64,000 nucleotides of DNA from Thalassolituus sp. UBA674 (GTDB lineage Bacteria > Pseudomonadota > Gammaproteobacteria > Pseudomonadales > Oceanobacteraceae). The position numbers and the translations under genes were made by a program. Shown piece after piece: positions 17,039-25,469 of the stretch. The notes beneath the pieces were generated by a model, which had not been told where the DNA came from, searched no databases, and saw only the letters and a program-made list of their open reading frames with translations. Position 1 is the stretch's first letter. The number at the start of each line of letters is the position of its first letter. The stretch is taken from contig DBNK01000004.1 in the NCBI GenBank assembly GCA_002298335.1, forward strand, positions 77,799 through 141,798, read 5' to 3'.

Positions 17039-17931
17039 TATTCATTGTGGGCACTGCTGCCTGAAGACGAGTTTCACAAGCCGCAGGGTGATGAATGAAT
17101 AATCAACATTCAATTCTCCCGTCATCCTGTGGCTTGACCACAGGATCCATAAAAACTCTGAAATGTTTATCGCTCGTGGAATGACGGCATGGGGACGCCT
17201 GGCCCTGACGGGCGATGTCTCTTCTACATGACGTGATTTTTGCTGACATCCTGAATTGATCCGGTTATTTGCTTTCGCTCCTGGGAGGAATGCCTCCTTC
17301 CGGCGCTGGCCCTCCCTCCTGCTTCGCGCTTTTCTGGGCCGTGTGTCCTCATTTCCTTATAACTTACGGGACACGTCCACACAGGACATCCATGTCCTGA
17401 GCGGACTTGCTCGGCGTCCTGCCTCGCTTTCCCTTCGTTATTTCAGAAATTTCGGCGGCCCCAGAGGCGCACTTTCAACCAGAAACACCCATCAGAAAGG
17501 AACACAGCACTGAGGGCCTTTCCGGTCAATATGGTTTGTAGTTGTAGATGCCCCCAGTGATAACACTTTATTGAGAGCCGTCTCTGGTTGAAAGTGCGCC
17601 TGTTGCGAGCCACGACTTTCAAAAACGAACAGATCCCCGAGACAGGACGTCGAGGGAGGCGTGCTGAGGCAGGATGCCAAATCACGCCGCGATCGTTGTG
17701 AGTTTGCAGAATGTCGTGAGACAGCGAGGAATACAGCGCGAAGCAGGTGGGGTGGCCCGCGCCGGGAGGATGCAGTCCTCCCAAAAGCGGAATTCAACAA
17801 TTATTTAACCACTGGATTACTTCGCTCGCTCGTAACGAAGTTATCGTAACGACGTTTTCACAATAACACCCCAGACAACTCCCTACTAAACCTCCCCTTA
17901 AACAACACCCCGCCATCACCCTGATCCCCAC
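17039..17931. other. Repeat-rich spacer between rnt and flgJ
   Basis: About 890 bp without a gene I can support. The centre is a large inverted pair of diverged intergenic repeats (17283-17784). The flanks (17039-17280 and 17790-17930) show no coding pattern. Two short open frames in it (17256-17513 plus, 17492-17800 minus) read through the repeat arms and are not believable genes. The flg operon is broken at this point. Confidence 0.7.
17283..17784. repeat. Head-to-head pair of diverged intergenic repeats
   Basis: The left arm (17283-17483) and the reverse complement of the right arm (17583-17784) are about equally long. They begin alike (GGGAGGA-TGC-TCCT-CCGGCGC-GGCC, then CCTGCTTCGCGCT), share CGTCCTG-CTCG blocks, and end in a perfect 19-bp match, AGGCGCACTTTCAACCAGA (17465-17483 against 17583-17601). 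A 99-bp centre separates the arms. A more degenerate copy is at about 4770-4915. There is no transposase. Confidence 0.7.
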
Positions 17932-17948
17932 TTGGCACCACCTTTGCT
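17932..17948 (+). promoter_or_regulatory. Sigma-54 promoter of flgJKL
   Basis: TTGGCACCACCTTTGCT keeps the invariant GG (17934-17935) and GC (17946-17947) exactly 10 bp apart, and matches TGGCAC-N5-TTGC completely. The start would be near 17959, 14 bases before the flgJ ATG at 17973. Confidence 0.8.
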
Positions 17949-17972
17949 GTACTCCCCTCAGAGGTGACCAGA

Positions 17973-18977
17973 ATGATCCAGAACCAGACCAATGCAGCCA
18001 GTGTTTTTACCGACCTGAACGGGCTTCAGAGCATCCGTTCGCTCAGTAAAGACGATCAGGACGCGGCCATGCAGAAGGTGGCGCAGCAGTTCGAATCCAT
18101 GTTTATCAGCATGATGATGAAGTCCATGCGCGATGCCTCAGATGTGTTCTCCGAAGACTCTCTGTTCAACTCCCCGGAAACCGACTTTTACCAGAGCATG
18201 TACGACGACCAGATGGCGCTGTCACTGGCTTCCGGCCAGGGTACCGGTCTTGCGGAGGTGATTCACCGTCAGCTGATGGCGCAGTATGGCGACGGCAATT
18301 CTGAGGTGGCAGAAGTCGATCAGAGCAAGCTGTTTGAGCGCCGTTACACCGGCCTCAGCCATGCCATTGAGCGGGTGACGGAAGAGCTGGAAAAGCAGCC
18401 CGTCCGTAATGCGGCAGAGCCCGCACGCCACTCTCGGGAAACGGCAAGCGGTCTGGGTCAGAAGGGGCAAGGCTTTGCCTCTCCGGCAGAGTTTGTTGCC
18501 GCTCTGTACCCGCTGGCGGAAAAGATTGCGGATGATCTGGGTGTCGACCCTAAGGCCGTTGTGGCACAGGCGGCTCTGGAAACCGGTTGGGGTCAACACA
18601 TGATCCGCGATCATCTGGGGCGTCCGTCCAACAACCTGTTCGGCATCAAGGCCCAGCCCGGCTGGGATGGCGACCGGGTACGCGTGACCACCCACGAATA
18701 CCGCAACGGCGTGCGTCTGCGTGAAACAGCGGATTTCCGCTCCTACAGCTCACTGGAAGACGGTCTGCGCGACTACGTCAGCTTCCTCAGTGATTCGGCC
18801 CGTTATCAGCAGGCCCTGAACTCTGCGGAATCCGGTCAGGATTACGGCTACCGTCTGCAACAGGCCGGTTACGCCACTGACCCTGAATACGGCGCCAAGA
18901 TCGAACGCATTTACCAGGGTGACCTGCTCAATCAGGCACTGAAAGAACCGGCCCGCGCTGACGCTCTGACGGAGTAA
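17973..18977 (+). CDS. flgJ: Flagellar rod assembly protein/muramidase FlgJ
   Basis: Periplasmic rod-capping protein that also cuts peptidoglycan so the rod can pass. The N-terminal rod-binding domain contains QFESMFISMMMKSMRDA. After a charged linker comes a glucosaminidase domain from about residue 155, with AQAALETGWGQ near residue 200. 334 residues from ATG 17973, chosen because AGAGGTG lies at good spacing; the GTG at 17964 would leave only five leader bases from the sigma-54 start. flgK follows 4 bp after the stop. Normally flgJ lies behind flgI in one operon; here rnt and a repeat region precede it. Confidence 0.95.
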   Translation: MIQNQTNAASVFTDLNGLQSIRSLSKDDQDAAMQKVAQQFESMFISMMMKSMRDASDVFSEDSLFNSPETDFYQSMYDDQMALSLASGQGTGLAEVIHRQLMAQYGDGNSEVAEVDQSKLFERRYTGLSHAIERVTEELEKQPVRNAAEPARHSRETASGLGQKGQGFASPAEFVAALYPLAEKIADDLGVDPKAVVAQAALETGWGQHMIRDHLGRPSNNLFGIKAQPGWDGDRVRVTTHEYRNGVRLRETADFRSYSSLEDGLRDYVSFLSDSARYQQALNSAESGQDYGYRLQQAGYATDPEYGAKIERIYQGDLLNQALKEPARADALTE

Positions 18978-18981
18978 ACAT

Positions 18982-21963
18982 ATGGGTAATATTCTCGACA
19001 TCGGTATTTCCGGACTGCGTGCGCATCAGAAAGCCCTGTCCGTCACCGGTAACAACATCACCAACGCCGGGGTGGAGGGTTACTCGCGTCAGGAAGTCAC
19101 CTTCAGTGAAAACGATGCCCAGTACCTCGGTGGGACCTGGGTCGGCTCAGGGGTGAATGTGGACTCCGTGCGCCGGGTGTATGACCAGTTCATCACTGAG
19201 CAGCTGCGCAAAGACACCTCCAGCTTTTTTCAGTACAGCGCCATGGCCAGCAATGCCGGTCAGATCGACAGCCTGCTGGCCGATACGGGCACCGGTATCC
19301 AGCCGGGTCTGGAGTCCATGTTCAGTGCCCTTCAGGCGGCAGTGGACGACCCGTCCTCCCTGCCTGCGCGTGAGGTTCTGATCAGTGAATCCAACGCCCT
19401 CACCGACCGTTTCTCGCTGATCAGCGACCGCCTCTACGAGCAGAACGAAGTGATCAATGGCCAGATGGAGGTGATTGCCTCGCAGATCACCACCATCGCC
19501 CGCTCACTGGCCGACCTGAACGAAGAAATTCAGATCGCCACCGCCTCAGCCAGTGGTAATGAACCCAGTACCATGCTGGATCAGCGTGATCGTCTGCTGC
19601 AGGAGTTGTCAGAGTACGTTGACGTCACCGTGATCGAACAGGACGAAAATGTCTTCAACGTGCTGATCGGTAATGGTCAGGCACTGGTGGTCGGTAATGC
19701 CTATAACGAGATGTTTACCGCCGAAGGTGCCAACGATCCACAGCGTTCGGATATCTATTTCCGTACCGGCGATGCCACTCTGAACGTCACCAACGAAATC
19801 GAAGGCGGCCAGCTTGGGGGGATTCTGGATTTCCGTGACTCGGTGCTCGACCGCAGCCTGAACGAACTCGGCCGCCTGTCGCTGGTGATTGCCCAGAGCA
19901 TGAACGACCAGCACAAACTGGGTATCGATTATGACGGTCTCAAAGGCGGAAACTTTTTTGAAGGCATCAACGATTCACCCAAACCATACCAGCGGGTTCT
20001 GGGTGACAGCGGTAACGCCAATCCGGATGACCGTTTAATCGGGGTGTACATCGAAGACGCCTCGGTACTCACCACCAGCGACTACAAAATTACCTTTCCC
20101 GGTCCGGATGACTACACCTACCGGGTTATCCGCGAGAGCGACAACAAGCTGATGGAAACCAATTCGCTGAGTGGTGTGTTCCCTGATTCCATCCGCGTGG
20201 ATGGAATGGAAATCCGCTTTGAAGACGGCAGCTTTCAGCAAGGCGATGAGTTTCTGGTCACCCCGACCCGCAACGCTGCCCGCGATCTCGCCATGTACGT
20301 GACCCGTGCGGAACAGGTGGCCCTGGCCTCACCGATTTCCACCGACAGCGCCATCGGCAATATCGGCTCCGGCATGATTGACCCGGGCGAAGTGTATGAC
20401 GTCACCACACCCTATTTCTCGGAAGAAGGCTCTCTGACTCCGCCGCTGATTATCCGTTTTACCTCACCGACAACCTATGATGTGCTGGACAACACCGACC
20501 CGGGCAACCCGATTCCGCTGTTTCCTCCCCTGATGAACCAGAAATTTACCCCGGGTATCAGCAACCGCATTCTGCCGGAGTCAGAAGGTAAAACGGCATT
20601 CACCAGTTTTGGCGGTGTTCTGCCGGTGCAGGCCACCTATCAGGCGCCTGCTCCTGCGGCACTGGTTGAGTCACAGAATGGCTTTTTCCCGGAACGTATC
20701 CAGATTACCTACACCAATCCGGACACTGGCATGAAGGCCACCCAGCCCACTCTGATCACCAGTGCCAATGCCAGTGCACGGGAAATCGCCCAGCAGCTGA
20801 GCCTGCGTCAGGGCGTGGAAGCAACAGCCCGTACCGTCGCCGAGATTTCTGACCTGAAGACCGACCCCAACGGTTTCATGGACACCACCTTCACACTCAA
20901 TGGTATCGTCCTGACCGACTCTCTGGGACCAAACCAGAGCAAATACGACAGTGACTATCCGCAGGATGTACCCAGCCCGATTGATACTGATTTTCTGGCA
21001 GCACGCATCAACGCCAACCGCGAATTGCAGTCGCAGGGCATTATTGCCCGCTCCGACGGCGCCAAACTGACCATCATCGACCTCGAAGGTGACGACCTCG
21101 ACTTTGAAATCAAAGGCGACAAGGGCGACAGCTTCACGCTGGGCAACGGCACTGAAACCGCCGTGGCAGAAACCGGTAACGCACCGGAAACCGCCCTGAA
21201 TGAATACGAAGGGTACGACTTTTCCGAAGGCGGGCCATACGCCTACGCCTTTGATGTTCCCGGTCAGGGCAGTTTCAGCTTTGAAATGACCGATGAATAC
21301 GCGACGGGTGAAGACATGATCGAAGGCTTCCGTCAGGCCATCGACGACTCGGGCTATGTGTATTCCGGCGAACTCGACATCGGTTTTGATGAGCGTGGCA
21401 ACCTGCACTTCCAGCCGCGTCTGGAGGTAACCGGCACAGGGCCCAACGGATCCAACAAGGTCACTATGGGTGGCCAGCTGAAAGTCATCATGGATGAAAA
21501 CTACAGCATGACGGTCGAACCACCGGGCAACAACCTGTTTGAAACCAACCCGGTCGGTGAAGACGTGCACTTCGGCTTTCAGGTCAACATTGATGGTAAT
21601 CCGGAAAGCGGCGACAAATTTACCGTCAACTACAACCTTGATGGCACCTCAGACAGCCGCAACGGCGTTGGTATGGCAGCCCTGCAGTCCACCGATACCG
21701 TCGGCGGCAAGAGCACCTTTTCTGAATCGTACGCCCGCCTGGTCGAAATCGTCGGCGCTGAAACCAGCCGCGCCCAGATCAACCGCGATTCCAGTGAAAT
21801 TCTGATGCAGAACGCCCAGAACGAGGTCAACGCCGTCTCGGGTGTGAACCTGGATGAAGAAGCCGCTGCGCTGATTCAGTACGAACTGGCCTACAACGCC
21901 AGTGCCCAGGTGATACAGGTGGCACAGGACATTTTTGACACCCTGATCGGTACCTTCCGCTGA
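18982..21963 (+). CDS. flgK: Flagellar hook-filament junction protein FlgK (HAP1), enlarged
   Basis: First junction protein between hook and filament, exported by the flagellar type III system. The conserved ends are clear: N-terminal DIGISGLRAHQKALSVTGNNITNAG and C-terminal EEAAALIQYELAYNASAQVIQV, both coiled-coil. At 993 residues it is far longer than E. coli FlgK (547) or, as I recall, P. aeruginosa (683). The extra length is in the middle, roughly 330-900, an acidic, Gly/Asp-rich beta region presumably exposed on the outside. It sits 4 bp behind flgJ. Confidence 0.95.
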   Translation: MGNILDIGISGLRAHQKALSVTGNNITNAGVEGYSRQEVTFSENDAQYLGGTWVGSGVNVDSVRRVYDQFITEQLRKDTSSFFQYSAMASNAGQIDSLLADTGTGIQPGLESMFSALQAAVDDPSSLPAREVLISESNALTDRFSLISDRLYEQNEVINGQMEVIASQITTIARSLADLNEEIQIATASASGNEPSTMLDQRDRLLQELSEYVDVTVIEQDENVFNVLIGNGQALVVGNAYNEMFTAEGANDPQRSDIYFRTGDATLNVTNEIEGGQLGGILDFRDSVLDRSLNELGRLSLVIAQSMNDQHKLGIDYDGLKGGNFFEGINDSPKPYQRVLGDSGNANPDDRLIGVYIEDASVLTTSDYKITFPGPDDYTYRVIRESDNKLMETNSLSGVFPDSIRVDGMEIRFEDGSFQQGDEFLVTPTRNAARDLAMYVTRAEQVALASPISTDSAIGNIGSGMIDPGEVYDVTTPYFSEEGSLTPPLIIRFTSPTTYDVLDNTDPGNPIPLFPPLMNQKFTPGISNRILPESEGKTAFTSFGGVLPVQATYQAPAPAALVESQNGFFPERIQITYTNPDTGMKATQPTLITSANASAREIAQQLSLRQGVEATARTVAEISDLKTDPNGFMDTTFTLNGIVLTDSLGPNQSKYDSDYPQDVPSPIDTDFLAARINANRELQSQGIIARSDGAKLTIIDLEGDDLDFEIKGDKGDSFTLGNGTETAVAETGNAPETALNEYEGYDFSEGGPYAYAFDVPGQGSFSFEMTDEYATGEDMIEGFRQAIDDSGYVYSGELDIGFDERGNLHFQPRLEVTGTGPNGSNKVTMGGQLKVIMDENYSMTVEPPGNNLFETNPVGEDVHFGFQVNIDGNPESGDKFTVNYNLDGTSDSRNGVGMAALQSTDTVGGKSTFSESYARLVEIVGAETSRAQINRDSSEILMQNAQNEVNAVSGVNLDEEAAALIQYELAYNASAQVIQVAQDIFDTLIGTFR

Positions 21964-22046
21964 GACTGATTGCGTATGAAAACAGACCTACCGAACACAT
22001 TGACTGATCAACCGCCGGTGATACCTTCCGGCTACGGAGCCAGAGC

Positions 22047-23285
22047 ATGAGACTCTCTACCCTGCAGACCTACAACAACGGCCTGAACTCCATACTCTCC
22101 GCTCAGGAAGCGGTGAACAAAACCCAGCAACAGGTGTCCAGTGGCCGCCGCGTACTGACCCCGGCGGATGACCCGATTGCTTCGACCAAGATCCTGCAGT
22201 TACAGCAGGATCTCGCTCAGCGCGAACAGTACGAAACCAATATGGTCGCCGCTGAAAACCGTCTTAACCTGGAGGAAGTCACCCTCAGCTCCATCACCGA
22301 GTCACTGACCCGGGTTCAGGAGCTGACCGTGAACGCCGGTTCCGGCTCACTGACCAAAGAAGACCGCCAGGCCATCAGTGCCGAAATCCGCGAGCTGGAA
22401 GACGGTCTTGCCAGCCTGTTCAATACCCGCGACCCGAACGGCGAGTTTATTTTTGCCGGTTTCAAAGGCTCGACCCAACCGCTACAGAAAGGCGAAAACG
22501 GCCGTTACAACTACCATGGCGACGAAGGTCAGCGCTATCTGGCCATCGGTGATACCACCCGGGTTCCTACCGGCGACAATGGCAAAAGACTCTTCATGGA
22601 TGTGAACTCGGCGAAAAATACTTTCACTACCTCCGTTAATCCGAACAACACTGGTAATACCAAGGTCAACGCCGGATTTGTGGTGGATGAAGACGCGTAC
22701 GCCGAATTTTACCCCGATGACCTGGTAGTGACCTTCAATAACGAAAACGCCATCACGCCACCCGGACCCAACTTCACCATCCGCCGCGTTTCGGATAACC
22801 GTGTGGTGGAAGGCATGTCGAACCGGGCTTATGAAGATGGCAAAGAAGTTGTTGTCGCCGGCATCAGCCTGCGCATGAATGGCGAGCCCAAAGCCGGAGA
22901 CGAGGTGCTGGCGCATTCATCCTCGAAACAGAGCATCACAGATACGCTGTTCCGTCTGCGTCAGGGGCTGGATACGCTGGAAGACAACCCGGATGATTCC
23001 GCCACTCTGGATATTCTGATCGAAGACAGCCTGACCAACCTGGCCAGTGCACAGACCTCTGTGTCGGAAGTCCGCAGCCAGATCGGTGCGCGCCTGAACA
23101 TCATTGATAATACCCGCAGCATGAGTGAAGACGTAAAGCTGGTCAGCCAGGAGGTTCTGTCGGAATTGTCAGACGTGGATTTTGCCGAAGCGGTGAGCCG
23201 TCTGAGCCTGCAGACCTTCCTGCTGGAAGCCGCACAGCAGAGCTACACCACGATTTCCCGGCTGTCGCTGTTCAACCAGCTCTGA
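22047..23285 (+). CDS. flgL: Flagellar hook-associated protein FlgL (HAP3)
   Basis: Second junction protein, between FlgK and flagellin. 412 residues with a flagellin-like N-terminus (MRLSTLQTYNNGLNSILSAQEAVNKTQQQVSSGRRVLTPADDP) and a C-terminal coiled-coil ending in AQQSYTTISRLSLFNQL. It is about 95 residues longer than E. coli FlgL; the insert is a central surface domain (about 150-290), in parallel with the enlarged FlgK partner. It starts 83 bp behind flgK and most likely shares the sigma-54 transcript. No flagellin gene follows. Confidence 0.95.
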   Translation: MRLSTLQTYNNGLNSILSAQEAVNKTQQQVSSGRRVLTPADDPIASTKILQLQQDLAQREQYETNMVAAENRLNLEEVTLSSITESLTRVQELTVNAGSGSLTKEDRQAISAEIRELEDGLASLFNTRDPNGEFIFAGFKGSTQPLQKGENGRYNYHGDEGQRYLAIGDTTRVPTGDNGKRLFMDVNSAKNTFTTSVNPNNTGNTKVNAGFVVDEDAYAEFYPDDLVVTFNNENAITPPGPNFTIRRVSDNRVVEGMSNRAYEDGKEVVVAGISLRMNGEPKAGDEVLAHSSSKQSITDTLFRLRQGLDTLEDNPDDSATLDILIEDSLTNLASAQTSVSEVRSQIGARLNIIDNTRSMSEDVKLVSQEVLSELSDVDFAEAVSRLSLQTFLLEAAQQSYTTISRLSLFNQL

Positions 23286-23413
23286 TCCGGGGTTCTCTGA
23301 GCTGGTATTCAGGGCTGACGGCTTTTCTGCCTGCAGCCACTGACCGTCATACACTTTCACAAAAGCGGTGATAGAATCGGGGAACGTTTGTTACCGTTCA
23401 GGATTCACTGCTT

Positions 23414-24580
23414 ATGAAGATCGCCATTGCCGGTACCGGCTATGTGGGTTTATCCAATGCCATGCTGCTGGCGCAGAACCACGAAGTGGTTGCTGTCGAC
23501 ATCGTTCCCGAAAAAGTCGAACTGCTGAACAAGGGCCAGTCGCCGATTGTCGATGCCGAGATCGAAGCCTTCCTGAAAAAACCAGACCTGAACTTCCGTG
23601 CCACACTTGATAAAGAAGATGCCTACCAAGGCGCCCGTTTCGTGGTCATCGCCACCCCGACGGACTACGACCCGGTCACCAACTACTTCAATACCCGTTC
23701 CGTTGAGAGCGTGATCAGCGATGTGATGAGCATCAACCCGGACGCGGTGATGATCATCAAGTCCACCATTCCGGTGGGTTACACCCGCCAGCTGAAGGAA
23801 GATACCGGTTGCGCCAACCTGATTTTCTCGCCGGAATTCCTGCGTGAAGGCAAAGCCCTTTACGACAACCTGCACCCGTCACGCATCATCGTCGGTGAAC
23901 AATCCGAGCGGGCGAAAGAATTTGCTGACCTGCTGGTCGAAGGCGCCGTAAAAAAAGACATTCCTGTGCTGTTCACTGATTCCACCGAGGCGGAAGCGGT
24001 GAAACTCTTTTCCAACACCTATCTGGCGATGCGCGTAGCCTACTTCAACGAGCTGGATTCATACTGTGAAACTCATGACCTGAACACCCGCCAGATCATT
24101 GAAGGTGTCGGTCTCGATCCACGCATCGGCAACCATTACAACAACCCCTCGTTCGGTTACGGTGGTTACTGTCTGCCGAAAGATACCAAACAGCTGCTGG
24201 CTAACTTTGAAGAAATCCCGAGCAACATCATCCGCGCCATCGTCGATGCCAACAGCACCCGCAAGGATTTCATTGCCGACTCCATCATCCGCAAGAACCC
24301 GAAGGTGGTGGGCATCTACCGTCTGGTGATGAAGTCCGGCTCGGATAACTTCCGTGCCTCCGCCGTACAGGGCATTATGAAGCGCATCAAGGCCAAAGGC
24401 ATTGAGGTAGTGGTGTACGAACCGGTACTGACCGACACCCGTTTCTTCAATTCCCGTGTGGTGAATAACCTGGACGAGTTCAAAGCGGTTTCTGACGTCA
24501 TCGTCGCCAACCGCCTCACCGACGACATCCGCGATGTGGCCGCCAAGGTCTACACCCGCGACCTGTTCGGCAGTGACTGA
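23414..24580 (+). CDS. ugd: UDP-glucose 6-dehydrogenase
   Basis: NAD-dependent enzyme that oxidises UDP-glucose twice to UDP-glucuronate, a precursor for uronate-containing surface polysaccharide. 388 residues: Rossmann motif GTGYVGLSN (7-15), the central block STIPVGYT, and the catalytic Cys253 in GYGGYCLPKDTKQL. The C-terminal nucleotide-binding domain is complete. It belongs to the short Ugd form. It is followed after 202 bp by cysC and then a DHH gene on the same strand; gaps and a terminator suggest separate but related units. No glycosyltransferases are nearby. Confidence 0.95.
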   Translation: MKIAIAGTGYVGLSNAMLLAQNHEVVAVDIVPEKVELLNKGQSPIVDAEIEAFLKKPDLNFRATLDKEDAYQGARFVVIATPTDYDPVTNYFNTRSVESVISDVMSINPDAVMIIKSTIPVGYTRQLKEDTGCANLIFSPEFLREGKALYDNLHPSRIIVGEQSERAKEFADLLVEGAVKKDIPVLFTDSTEAEAVKLFSNTYLAMRVAYFNELDSYCETHDLNTRQIIEGVGLDPRIGNHYNNPSFGYGGYCLPKDTKQLLANFEEIPSNIIRAIVDANSTRKDFIADSIIRKNPKVVGIYRLVMKSGSDNFRASAVQGIMKRIKAKGIEVVVYEPVLTDTRFFNSRVVNNLDEFKAVSDVIVANRLTDDIRDVAAKVYTRDLFGSD

Positions 24581-24738
24581 TCCGTCACACCGGTCATGCA
24601 GCCACTGTGATGATTGACCGGAATGACATCTCCCTCCCGTGCAGCCTGCGGGGCGGAGCGGACGCAACTGGCCAGATGGACAAATGCCGGTTCCAATAGG
24701 GACCCAGTTCTAGTACCTTCTGCTCAGTCGAATACCTC

Positions 24739-24761
24739 GCCTGACAATCTCTGTGTCAGGC
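24739..24761 (+). promoter_or_regulatory. Leader stem-loop before cysC
   Basis: GCCTGACA (24739-24746) pairs perfectly with TGTCAGGC (24754-24761) around a 7-base loop. It ends 21 bases before the cysC ATG and just ahead of its ribosome site TAAGGAA. There is no T-run; a role in translation or mRNA stability is possible. Confidence 0.4.
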
Positions 24762-24782
24762 TCCATAACTTAAGGAAATCAG

Positions 24783-25385
24783 ATGACTACCGAGAACATT
24801 GTCTGGCACTCCACCTCGGTCACCAAAGAAGACCGCTCTGCCCTGAAAAAACAGAAACCCTGCGTACTCTGGTTCACCGGTTTCAGCGGCTCCGGCAAAT
24901 CCACCATCGCCAACGCGGTGGAAAAGAAACTGAACATGATGGCCCACCACACCTACCTGCTGGATGGTGACAACGTGCGCCACGGCCTGAACAAAGGCCT
25001 GACCTTCTCTGATGAAGACCGTATCGAAAACATCCGCCGTATCGGTGAACTGTCCAAGCTGTTCATTGATGCCGGTATCATCGTTCTGACCGCCTTTATT
25101 TCGCCGTTCCGCTCTGAGCGTCAGATGGTGCGCGATCTGGTGGAAGACGGTGAGTTCATCGAAGTCTTCATGAACACGCCTCTGTCGACCTGCGAAGACC
25201 GTGACCCGAAAGGCCTGTACAAAATGGCCCGCAAAGGCGAAATCAAGAACTTCACCGGTATCGACTCCGGTTATGAGCCACCGGAAACTCCGGAAATCAC
25301 CCTCGACAGCTCCACCATGAGCATCGAAGAGTGTGCCGACGCTGTTGTGGCCTACCTGCAGGACAAAGGCGTCCTGCCCGCCTGA
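24783..25385 (+). CDS. cysC: Adenylylsulfate (APS) kinase
   Basis: Phosphorylates APS to PAPS, the universal sulfuryl donor and the intermediate of sulfate assimilation. 200 residues with the P-loop GFSGSGKST (33-41), DGDNVRHGLNKGLTF and the family blocks FISPFRSER and KNFTGIDSGYEPP. It is a stand-alone kinase, not fused to ATP sulfurylase, and no cysD, cysN or cysH is adjacent. That weakens a purely assimilatory role and fits supply of a sulfotransferase. Flanked by a leader hairpin and its own terminator. Confidence 0.95.
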   Translation: MTTENIVWHSTSVTKEDRSALKKQKPCVLWFTGFSGSGKSTIANAVEKKLNMMAHHTYLLDGDNVRHGLNKGLTFSDEDRIENIRRIGELSKLFIDAGIIVLTAFISPFRSERQMVRDLVEDGEFIEVFMNTPLSTCEDRDPKGLYKMARKGEIKNFTGIDSGYEPPETPEITLDSSTMSIEECADAVVAYLQDKGVLPA

Positions 25386-25398
25386 CACTGACTACCCG

Positions 25399-25438
25399 CC
25401 GGGGACCCATGCAACCGCATCGGTCCCCGGTGTCTTTT
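25399..25438 (+). terminator. Intrinsic terminator of cysC
   Basis: CCGGGGACC pairs with GGTCCCCGG (25399-25407, 25422-25430), and an inner ATGC/GCAT extends the stem to 13 bp with a 4-base loop. TGTCTTTTC follows. Confidence 0.75.
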
Positions 25439-25469
25439 CTGCATTTGTCATCAATATTGGGGACTGATA

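Noticed and set aside
17465..17601. Insertion sequence bounded by 19-bp inverted repeats
   Set aside because: Only 99 bp lie inside, with no open frame or transposase; better seen as the ends of two repeat copies. A tiny MITE is not excluded.
17256..17800. Two small open frames, plus and minus, in the repeat spacer
   Set aside because: They give similar peptides only because they read the same inverted repeat; no ribosome sites.
20671..21570. 299-codon open frame antisense to flgK
   Set aside because: Shadow frame; FlgK has clear conserved ends and stays in frame throughout.
24614..24970. 118-codon open frame overlapping cysC
   Set aside because: Overlaps the intact cysC start in another frame and has no motif.
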